Shown here piece after piece: positions 1 through 5,964 of a stretch of DNA of 40,374 nucleotides. How positions within the stretch are numbered: position 1 is the first letter of the stretch; each line of letters starts with the position of its first letter. Both the position numbers and the translations under genes were made by a program. This DNA is from SLQH01 sp964612995 (GTDB taxonomy: Bacteria; Planctomycetota; UBA11346), in assembly GCA_964612995.1 (NCBI GenBank), contig CAZTGE010000021.1, forward strand, positions 1-40,374, in the 5' to 3' direction. The notes under the pieces were generated by a model. The model did no database searches and had not been told where the DNA came from. It was given only the letters and a program-made list of their open reading frames with translations.

Positions 1-50
1 CATGCCGACCTGGTGATCGGCGCTCCCGGGGCGAGCTTTGAGTCGCCCTG
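1..50 (+). mobile_element. Right end of the 163-bp palindromic element (copy 1, cut by window edge)
   Basis: The first 50 bases match the right end of the full copies at 3345-3507 and 5747-5909. They run from the CATGCCGACCTGG block through the terminal inverted repeat CGAGCTTTGAGTCGCCCTG. The left end and left target duplication lie outside the window. The predicted right target duplicate would start at base 51 (GCCCGATGCC). Like the other full copies it lies just upstream of a plus-strand gene, about 125 bp before rpsP. Confidence 0.85.
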
Positions 51-175
51 GCCCGATGCCGGATTCCCCCTTGCCATGTGATGCGCGGGCATAACCTGCG
101 CCGCTCGTATCGGAAAGCCGGCACAGGGTTTCCGCTGCGACCACTGTTCACGATCACCGCTGCGAAGAGAGCTGT

Positions 176-622
176 ATGGCAGTCCACATCCGTCTGGCAC
201 GACACGGCCGCACCCACCGCCCCTTCTACCGCGTGGTCGCCATAGACCAACGCGAGCATCGCGAAGGCAGGGCCTGCGAGATCCTCGGCACCTATGACCC
301 GATGCTCAGCGAAAAGAACATCACGGTCGACATCGATCGCGTGCACGCCTGGATCCGGCAGGGCGCCCAGTACACCAACAACCTCGCCGCCGTGCTCGCC
401 TTCGGCGGCTACGAGCTGTACCCCGAGGACGTGCTCGAGCGACGCCAGAAGCACATCGTGCGGCGCAAGGCCCGGCGCAAAGCCCGGCCCAAGAAGGACG
501 GCGCCAAGTGGCAGAAGCCGAGCCGGCGCTCCGTGCGCAAGCATCGGACGCAGCTGAAGGCCCAGCACAAGACCCAGCTCGCCGCCGAGCAGGCCAAGCA
601 GGCTCCGACCACCGAGGAGTGA
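176..622 (+). CDS. rpsP: Small ribosomal subunit protein bS16 with long basic C-terminal tail
   Basis: Structural protein of the 30S subunit that binds 16S rRNA early in assembly. The N-terminal ~80 residues carry the family pattern: MAVHIRLARHG start, RPFYRVVAID, LGTYDP, then VHAWIRQGAQ. The usual length is 80-90 residues. This protein has 148 because of a ~65-residue tail rich in Lys, Arg and Gln that ends acidic (TTEE). Tails of this kind occur in bS16 of some phyla, including planctomycetes. The usual rpsP-rimM-trmD-rplS neighbours are absent and a strong terminator follows directly, so it appears monocistronic. The start is an ATG preceded by a modest purine-rich GAAGAGAG. Assignment is secure; the function of the tail is unknown. 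Confidence 0.97.
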   Translation: MAVHIRLARHGRTHRPFYRVVAIDQREHREGRACEILGTYDPMLSEKNITVDIDRVHAWIRQGAQYTNNLAAVLAFGGYELYPEDVLERRQKHIVRRKARRKARPKKDGAKWQKPSRRSVRKHRTQLKAQHKTQLAAEQAKQAPTTEE

Positions 623-652
623 TCCTTCCCGGCACGAACCGGACGCGAGCAG

Positions 653-685
653 ACGGCGGGCCCCACGGCCCGCCGTTTCGCGTTT
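653..685 (+). terminator. Rho-independent terminator after rpsP
   Basis: A perfect 10-bp stem, ACGGCGGGCC (653-662) and GGCCCGCCGT (667-676), has a CCAC loop and is followed by a T-containing stretch (TTTCGCGTTT). It lies 31 bp after the rpsP stop codon and separates it from the next gene. Confidence 0.85.
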
Positions 686-729
686 GGCCGGCGGGCGGTT
701 GCCTCTGCGGCCAGCGCGGCGATCCTCTG

Positions 730-1725
730 ATGATGCGGCCGATGTCACGGATGACGGTTCTGCTGACGGTGACGCTCCTGGGGCTCGTGGCCGTTGAGGC
801 CCCGCCACCGCCCGGTCCACTGACCCCGTTCGGCCTGCTCGGCGATGCGCAGCCGTATCGGCCGGCCCCGGAGCATTACGCCTGGATCAGCTACCTGCAG
901 GGCACGGCTCGCGACCGCACGGACAGCGATACCGACTACAACGTATGGGAACTGCGCGCCGGAGCCGGCGGCCCCCTCGCGGCGAGTGCGCCGAGCACCA
1001 GGGACTGGCAGGTCGACTACACCGCCACCGCGGGCTGGCGCGTGCACCAGGATGGCAGCTACGACAGCGCGGACATGTTCCTCACCCATGGCTCTTTCGC
1101 CCCGAGTGCCGCGCTCAGCCTGAGCCGCAGCTGGGGCGTGGCGGCACGAGCCGACCTGCGCTTCGGTGATTCCCGCGATGGCCGGGTCCGCTTCGCCCCG
1201 GCGGGCAGCGCTGCACTGGTCCACGACAGCGGTGATCGCGCCCTCCTGCTCGGGGTCAGCTACGCCACCCTCACCGGCGACGCGATCACCGAGAAGCGCC
1301 TGCTGCCGCTGATCGAATTCCATGCCATCCACGGTCCGGGACTGCGGATGGTGCTCGGTTTTCCGCGCACCGAGCTCTACTGGTCGCCGCGCCCGAGCAG
1401 CGACATCAGCGTCCGTTACCGCTTCCCGTACGACGCCGAGTTCCGGCTGGCCCAGGAACTCGGAGTGCAGTTGGGCCTCGAGCTGCGCGGCTGGAACCAC
1501 GCGCGCGCCTGGGCCGGGTGGAGCGAGAGCGAACGTTTCTATGTCCAGGAGCGCGGGGTGGCCCTGATGCTCGGCTATCGCCGCGAGACCTGGCGCATCC
1601 AGGCCGGACCGGCACTGTCCTTTCGCGAGGAATGGCACGTCGGCGCCAGGCGCGATACGGCGGAGCGCATCGCCAGCGTCGACGAGGGTCTCGGTTTGTT
1701 GCTCACCGGTGCGGTCCGTTTCTGA
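730..1725 (+). CDS. Putative outer-membrane beta-barrel protein
   Basis: No specific family recognised. The 331-residue product starts with a hydrophobic segment (MTVLLTVTLLGLVAV) typical of a signal peptide. The rest has many alternating polar/aromatic stretches (for example LQVDYTATAGWRVHQ-like strands, RIQAGPALSFREEW) and ends in Phe (LLTGAVRF), the hallmark of Bam-assembled outer-membrane barrels. Several ATGs are possible (730, 733, 742, 751); all give the same signal peptide core and none has a strong ribosome-binding site. The stop codon is 1 bp before the ATG of the FAD oxidoreductase, so the two are probably cotranscribed. Function is unknown; a surface sensor-amplifier or transport barrel is possible but not shown. 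Confidence 0.7.
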   Translation: MMRPMSRMTVLLTVTLLGLVAVEAPPPPGPLTPFGLLGDAQPYRPAPEHYAWISYLQGTARDRTDSDTDYNVWELRAGAGGPLAASAPSTRDWQVDYTATAGWRVHQDGSYDSADMFLTHGSFAPSAALSLSRSWGVAARADLRFGDSRDGRVRFAPAGSAALVHDSGDRALLLGVSYATLTGDAITEKRLLPLIEFHAIHGPGLRMVLGFPRTELYWSPRPSSDISVRYRFPYDAEFRLAQELGVQLGLELRGWNHARAWAGWSESERFYVQERGVALMLGYRRETWRIQAGPALSFREEWHVGARRDTAERIASVDEGLGLLLTGAVRF

Positions 1726-1726
1726 T

Positions 1727-3313
1727 ATGCGCTCCGGAACCCGGGTGATCGAACTGCGTGTGTGCGCGCGCGCCTTCTCCGGTGAAGCGGGCGATCCCGA
1801 CCATCGGCTGACACCGCATCTCGCCCGGACGCTCGGCTGTCCACCCGACGCGGTGGGCGACTACCGCATCCTGCGCCGGAGCATCGACGCCCGGCGCCGC
1901 GGTGAACCGGTCCTGCTCTACCGGGTCGAGGTCGCCCCGGCTCAGCAACGGCTGCCGGATCCACCGGATGCGGAGCACTTCCTGTATCAGCTCACGCCAC
2001 GCGCGCCGCTGCCGCAGGGCGCGGTGGTGGTCGGCACCGGACCGGCGGGACTGATGGCGGCCCACCTCCTCTCGGTGCACGGCTGCCGTCCGCTGGTGCT
2101 CGACCGTGGGTGTGATGCCCGACGACGCAGCGAGGACGTGGAGCGCTTCCTCACCGCACGCTCTCTCGACCCCGAGAGCAATTACCTCTACGGCGAGGGC
2201 GGCGCGGGCACCTTCAGCGACGGCAAACTCTACACCCGCGTCCGCGACCCTCGAGCGGCATTCATGCTCGCGACGCTGGTCGCGGCCCGGGCTCCGGCGA
2301 ACATCCGTTACCACGCCCACCCGCATATCGGCTCGGATATCCTGCCCCAGGTCGTCGCGCGGCTGCGCGAGCGGATCATCGCCCAGGGCGCCGAGTTCCG
2401 TTGGCGGACCCGGGTCAGCGACCTCGTGATCGAGAACCGCCGCTGTGTCGGCGTGCGCACCGCAGCGGGGGAGACCATCCGCGCGCCCTGCGTGATCCTG
2501 GCCACCGGCCACAGCGACCGCGCGCTCCTGCGCCGCCTGCTCGCCGCAGGTCTGAGCGCACAGGCCAAGGGCTACCAGCTCGGCTGCCGTATCGAGCACC
2601 CGCAATCGCTGATCGATCGGGCGATGTATGGTGATCCGCAGCTGCGCGAGGTGCTCGGCGCGGCCGCCTACCAGCTCAATGCCAGGGGTACCGCCACGGC
2701 CGGGGTGACCAGCTTCTGCATGTGCCCTGGCGGCGAGGTGATGCCGATCAGCACCGGTGATGGCTTGTGCACCAATGGCATGAGCCGCTACGCGCGCGCG
2801 GGCGCCTTCGCCAACGCGGCGCTGATCACCGCGCAGCCGGCCACCGGCGCGGCGGCGTTCGACCGGCTCGACGCGCTCGAACAGCAGATCGCCGCAGCCG
2901 GGGGCGGCGGTTTCGCCGCACCGGCACAGCCTGCCGCGGCCTTCCTCCGCGGCGAGCACGCCACACGGCTGCCGGCGTCGAGCTATCCCCTCGGTCTGCG
3001 ACCGGCCCGGCTCGACCAACTGCTCGACCCCGCGACCCGCGACGCCCTGCGCGCTGCGCTGCCGGTGTTCGCGCGTCGCATTCCCGGCTTCATCGACCAC
3101 GGCCTGCTCATCGGCATGGAAACCCGCGTGTGTAGTCCGTTGCGCTTCGTGCGCGACGCGCAGACCGGCGCCGCGTCGATCCCGGGGCTCTACATCGCCG
3201 GCGAGGCCGCCGGAGCCGCCGGAGGCATCGTCTCCGCCGGCATCGATGGATTGCGTCTGGCCGAGGCAATCCTCACCGGCCGGCTCGGCGACCGACGCGC
3301 CACCGCGCACTGA
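1727..3313 (+). CDS. NAD(P)/FAD-dependent oxidoreductase, COG2509-type
   Basis: A 528-residue flavoprotein. The dinucleotide-binding motif GTGPAG lies at residues 103-108, after an N-terminal domain of ~95 residues, the arrangement seen in COG2509 'uncharacterized FAD-dependent dehydrogenases'. Further family signatures are NYLYGEGGAGTFSDGKLYTR, an ATGHSDR motif after the second FAD-contact region, and a C-terminal GLYIAGEAAGAAGGI FAD-binding segment. The substrate of this family is not established. The start is taken at the ATG 1 bp after the upstream stop; an in-frame ATG at 1709 would add six residues and overlap that gene. It is probably a two-gene operon with the barrel protein. Confidence 0.88.
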   Translation: MRSGTRVIELRVCARAFSGEAGDPDHRLTPHLARTLGCPPDAVGDYRILRRSIDARRRGEPVLLYRVEVAPAQQRLPDPPDAEHFLYQLTPRAPLPQGAVVVGTGPAGLMAAHLLSVHGCRPLVLDRGCDARRRSEDVERFLTARSLDPESNYLYGEGGAGTFSDGKLYTRVRDPRAAFMLATLVAARAPANIRYHAHPHIGSDILPQVVARLRERIIAQGAEFRWRTRVSDLVIENRRCVGVRTAAGETIRAPCVILATGHSDRALLRRLLAAGLSAQAKGYQLGCRIEHPQSLIDRAMYGDPQLREVLGAAAYQLNARGTATAGVTSFCMCPGGEVMPISTGDGLCTNGMSRYARAGAFANAALITAQPATGAAAFDRLDALEQQIAAAGGGGFAAPAQPAAAFLRGEHATRLPASSYPLGLRPARLDQLLDPATRDALRAALPVFARRIPGFIDHGLLIGMETRVCSPLRFVRDAQTGAASIPGLYIAGEAAGAAGGIVSAGIDGLRLAEAILTGRLGDRRATAH

Positions 3314-3344
3314 GCAGAGCACGGGCACCGCCGCGCTCCGCGCG

Positions 3345-3507
3345 CAGGGCGACTCAAAGCTCGCATATGAGGGCCATGCCTCGCCTCCACCTGCGTCACT
3401 ATGACCCGAGCACCAAAGAGAGCCGGGCGGTTTGACGCAGGTGGAGGCGACGCAAGGCATGCCGACCTGGGGATCGGCGCTCCCGGGGCGAGCTTTGAGT
3501 CGCCCTG
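3345..3507 (+). mobile_element. MITE-like palindromic element, copy 2 (163 bp)
   Basis: Perfect 19-bp terminal inverted repeats: CAGGGCGACTCAAAGCTCG (3345-3363) and its complement (3489-3507). Inside is a second perfect 18-bp inverted repeat (3381-3398 with 3433-3450, TCGCCTCCACCTGCGTCA) around a 34-base loop. The element is directly flanked by a perfect 10-bp direct repeat GCTCCGCGCG (3335-3344 and 3508-3517), as expected for a target-site duplication. It has no transposase and is too short to encode one. It fills most of the gap between the FAD oxidoreductase and the glycosyltransferase, ending 62 bp before the latter's start. Confidence 0.9.
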
Positions 3508-3569
3508 GCTCCGCGCGGCCTTTGGGCGTGGCATTGGCGCCAGGCCCGGCTAGCGTTCCCAGGGTGAGC

Positions 3570-4403
3570 ATGCCCTCCCCGGCCTCCACTGTTGCGGACC
3601 GCCAGACCCACGCGATCGGCGACGGGGCCGGTCCCGCGGAGACGGGCGAACCGGCCGCGCCCACGCGCCCCGCGGACGGCGATTTCACCTGGCCAGCTGG
3701 CATGCTGGTGCTGATTCCCGTCTACAACCATGGCCGCACGGTGGCCCGGATCGCGCGCGAAGCGCTCGAGCTCGGCGCGCCGGTGTTGGTTATCGATGAC
3801 GGCAGCACCGATGGCAGCGGCGACGCCGCCGCGGCGGTGGGAGCCGAAGTCGTGCGCCTGGAACCCAACCAGGGCAAGGCGCGGGCCCTGTCCCACGGGA
3901 TGGCATTGGCCGAGGAGCAGGGATACGATCGGGTGCTCACCTGCGATGCCGACGGCCAGCACCCGATCAGCGAGGTCGAGCGCGTGGCGCGGGGGGCGAG
4001 CGACCCGCGCGCCCTGTACCTCGGTTGTCGCGACATGCGCGGCGCGCCGGGCATCAGCCGTTTCGGCCGCTTCTGTTCGAATTTCTGGTCCTGGGTCATG
4101 TGTGGCATCTGGCTCGGCGACACCCAGTCGGGCCTGCGGGTCTACCCCCTGCCGGCGGTCAACCGCCTGCGCGTGCGCGCCGGCCGCTACAGTTTCGAGA
4201 TCGAGGTGCTGATCCGCGCCGTGTGGTCGCGTATCGCCGTGCACCCGATCGCGGTCGAGGTGCTCTATCCCGAAGATCGGGTGAGCCATTTCAACAAGTT
4301 CACCGACAATCTGCGTCCGTTCGGACTGTTCGCCCGTCTGCTGCTCACCCGCCTGGCCCCTGGCCGGCGGCGTCTGCGCCTCGACGATGAGACGCACACA
4401 TGA
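3570..4403 (+). CDS. Family-2 glycosyltransferase (DPM-synthase/undecaprenyl-type)
   Basis: A GT-A fold transferase that uses a nucleotide-sugar donor, probably acting on a lipid or envelope glycan acceptor at the inner face of the membrane. From the ATG at 3570 (277 residues): a ~45-residue Pro/Ala-rich, probably disordered N-terminus, LIPVYNH at 48-54, IDDGSTDGS from 75, and the metal-binding CDADGQHP at 125-132. SGLRVYP and a later FEIEVLIRA segment match GT2 enzymes of the DPM1-like group. The ATG sits just after AGGGTGAG. The frame stays open upstream into the mobile element (an in-frame ATG at 3459 lies in it), but that extension would be element-encoded and I do not include it. The stop overlaps the next start by 4 bp. 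Confidence 0.85.
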   Translation: MPSPASTVADRQTHAIGDGAGPAETGEPAAPTRPADGDFTWPAGMLVLIPVYNHGRTVARIAREALELGAPVLVIDDGSTDGSGDAAAAVGAEVVRLEPNQGKARALSHGMALAEEQGYDRVLTCDADGQHPISEVERVARGASDPRALYLGCRDMRGAPGISRFGRFCSNFWSWVMCGIWLGDTQSGLRVYPLPAVNRLRVRAGRYSFEIEVLIRAVWSRIAVHPIAVEVLYPEDRVSHFNKFTDNLRPFGLFARLLLTRLAPGRRRLRLDDETHT

Positions 4404-4828
4404 ATGTGCCACCATCCCCCCGGGCCTGCCCACGCTGCTCGGGCTTCGGGTGGGTGCCGACGCAGGGTCCGGATAACTGGTATGAACACGACTGGCGGCT
4501 GATGCTCGATCCCTCGGTCGCCTGGGAGCCCTGTCCCCGCTGTCGTAGCGAGCACCCCCTGGCCCGGCTGCAGCGCAATCTCGCACGCATGCTGATCGCT
4601 CGTTTCGAGGGCATGGCCACCTCCTGGATCGATAACCATGGTTGGCGTCGCGCGGAGCTGCCCCGCGATCAGGTGCTGCTGCGCTGGCGCGATATCGCCT
4701 GCGTCGGGCCGGAGCGCACAGACACCGGTTGGATGCTGGTCAGCGATCTGGGGATCATGCGCGGACTGGCGCGCGAACGTCTGGCCTATCACTGCACTCA
4801 GGCCGGGGCCCCGCCGTTGCCGGCATGA
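4400..4828 (+). CDS. Small zinc-ribbon-like protein of unknown function
   Basis: 142 residues, not recognised as a known family. Two CPRC motifs (residues ~10-13 and ~45-48) could form a four-Cys zinc-binding knuckle. Aromatic residues between them (GWVPTQGPDNWYEHDW) and a C-terminal half with a WIDNHGW and LRWRDIACVG pattern follow. Its ATG overlaps the glycosyltransferase stop (ATGA), which argues for a real, coupled gene. The last 74 bp overlap tail-to-tail with the acyltransferase on the other strand. A role accompanying the glycosyltransferase is only an inference from coupling. Confidence 0.65.
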   Translation: MNVPPSPRACPRCSGFGWVPTQGPDNWYEHDWRLMLDPSVAWEPCPRCRSEHPLARLQRNLARMLIARFEGMATSWIDNHGWRRAELPRDQVLLRWRDIACVGPERTDTGWMLVSDLGIMRGLARERLAYHCTQAGAPPLPA

Positions 4829-5489
4829 ACCGTTGCTCGGTGCGCTGGAGCCAGCGCTCGATCGCCCGCGACAGCCAGCGTTCCTGCAGCCGGCGTGGCA
4901 GATCCGCGGGCGCACGCAGGGGCGGGCCGTAGACCACCTCCAGGCGCATGCGGTCCAGCCCCGGAAGGATCCGACCGCGCGGCCAGATGGCATCGGTGGC
5001 GTGGAGATAGACCGGGACCACCGGCACCCCGGCGCGGCGGGCGAACACTGCCGGTCCGCTGCGCAGACGGCCCAGTCGCCCGGTGCGGGTGCGGGTGCCT
5101 TCGGGAAAGATCAGCACGGCGAAACCGGAGCGCAGGTGTTCGACCGTCCGACGCATGATCGCCAGCTGGGGTTCGTCGCGATCGACCGGCAGTGCACGGA
5201 AGGCGAGCAGGAACTCGCGCGCAATCGGCAGACGCCAGAGGTCGCGGCGGGCGAAGAAGCTGATCGGACGCCGACCGAAAGCGGAGACCGCGATCGGATC
5301 GAGGAAGCTGCGATGGTTCGATGCGAACACACAGGGGCCGCAGAACGCGCCGGGCGCCGCGCGCACGCGGACGCGATAGAGGAAGCGCATAAGCGGGCGT
5401 ATCAGCAACGGCGCGATCGTTAGCTGGATCAGATGCGGCAGGTCGTACCGCACGGCTGGACCGGCCACCTCCTGGCTGTCGCAGTACAT
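4755..5489 (-). CDS. plsC: 1-acyl-sn-glycerol-3-phosphate acyltransferase family protein
   Basis: Membrane-associated acyltransferase that transfers a fatty acyl group to lysophosphatidate or a related acceptor in phospholipid synthesis. The 244-residue product has the catalytic H-x4-D motif in NHRSFLD (His59, Asp64), FFARRDLWRLP as block II, the acceptor-binding FPEGTR at 128-133, and VVPVYLHAT as block IV. An N-terminal hydrophobic segment (LIQLTIAPLLIRPLMRFLY) anchors it. The length is normal for PlsC. It is transcribed alone on the minus strand, converging with and overlapping the zinc-ribbon gene by 74 bp. The family is clear; the exact acceptor (PlsC or a paralogue) is not. Confidence 0.85.
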   Translation of the reverse strand: MYCDSQEVAGPAVRYDLPHLIQLTIAPLLIRPLMRFLYRVRVRAAPGAFCGPCVFASNHRSFLDPIAVSAFGRRPISFFARRDLWRLPIAREFLLAFRALPVDRDEPQLAIMRRTVEHLRSGFAVLIFPEGTRTRTGRLGRLRSGPAVFARRAGVPVVPVYLHATDAIWPRGRILPGLDRMRLEVVYGPPLRAPADLPRRLQERWLSRAIERWLQRTEQRFMPATAGPRPECSDRPDVRAPVRA

Positions 5490-5601
5490 CGCTCGTGCCC
5501 CCCTTCGCGTCCGTCGCAGCGTTGGTCAACGAGCGTGCGCCCGACGTCGCGCGAGCATAACCGCGGCGGCGGCGGTGCAATGATGCCACTGCCGTTCGCA
5601 C

Positions 5602-5734
5602 CAGGGCCGCTCAAAGCTCGGGTTGACGGGGTCACAACATGGGTCCATCGCATGATGGACCCATGTTGTGACCCCCTGTTTCCATGCCGAGCTGGTGCTC
5701 GGCGCTCCCAGGGGCCGAGCTTTGAGCGGCCCTG
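5602..5734 (+). mobile_element. Variant palindromic element (133 bp) with 22-bp inner hairpin
   Basis: Perfect 20-bp terminal inverted repeats CAGGGCCGCTCAAAGCTCGG (5602-5621) and complement (5715-5734). They differ from the 163-bp family mainly at CGCTC for GACTC. The right third (CATGCCGAGCTGGTGCTCGGCGCTCCC) is clearly related to the right end of the 163-bp family. The core is different: a perfect 22-bp inverted repeat (5628-5649 with 5654-5675, starting GGGGTCACAACATGGG) with a GCAT loop. It is flanked by a perfect 10-bp direct repeat CCGTTCGCAC (5592-5601 and 5735-5744). Confidence 0.87.
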
Positions 5735-5746
5735 CCGTTCGCACCC

Positions 5747-5909
5747 CAGGCCGACTCAAAGCTCGCACATGAGGGCCATGCCTCGCCTCCACCTGCGTCA
5801 CTACGACCCAAGCACAAAAGAGAGTCGGGCGGTTTGACGCAGGTGGAGGCGAGGCAAGGCATGCCGACCTGGGGATCGGCGCTCCCGGGGCGAGCTTTGA
5901 GTCGCCCTG
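5747..5909 (+). mobile_element. MITE-like palindromic element, copy 3 (163 bp)
   Basis: Same length and order as the copy at 3345-3507, with about ten substitutions visible. The outer repeats have one mismatch (CAGGCCGACTC on the left for CAGGGCGACTC). The inner inverted repeat TCGCCTCCACCTGCGTCA and its complement are intact. It is flanked by a 9-10-bp direct repeat TTCGCACCC (5738-5746 and 5910-5918). The left duplicate lies inside the right target duplicate of the 133-bp variant, so the two were inserted successively at one site. It ends 55 bp before the PQQ/PDZ gene start. Confidence 0.9.
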
Positions 5910-5964
5910 TTCGCACCCCCTGCTTGACGGTGGCACGGCTGATCGGTGGCGGTAGTATCCGCGT

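Larger units (their letters stand above)
5490..5964. other. 475-bp intergenic gap filled by two tandem mobile elements
   Basis: This divergent gap between the plsC-like gene and the PQQ/PDZ gene holds no gene that I can support. Its central part is the 133-bp variant element followed by a 163-bp element. The sequence CCGTTCGCAC or its core TTCGCACC occurs three times (about 5592, 5735 and 5910), once at each element boundary. The outer ~100 bp on the left is plsC upstream sequence with a GCGGCGGCGGCGG run. The last ~55 bp should hold the promoter of the downstream gene, though no convincing hexamer pair was found. Confidence 0.8.

Noticed and set aside
1703..3703. Long minus-strand open frame (666 codons) opposite the FAD oxidoreductase
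   Set aside because: It is low-complexity, has no recognisable domain and exactly mirrors a well-supported gene; long antisense frames are expected at this GC content.
5924..5958. TTGACG and TAGTAT as a promoter for the PQQ/PDZ gene
   Set aside because: The spacer is 23 bp, too long for a sigma-70 promoter. The nearby TGGCACG also fails as a sigma-54 site because the -12 GC is missing.
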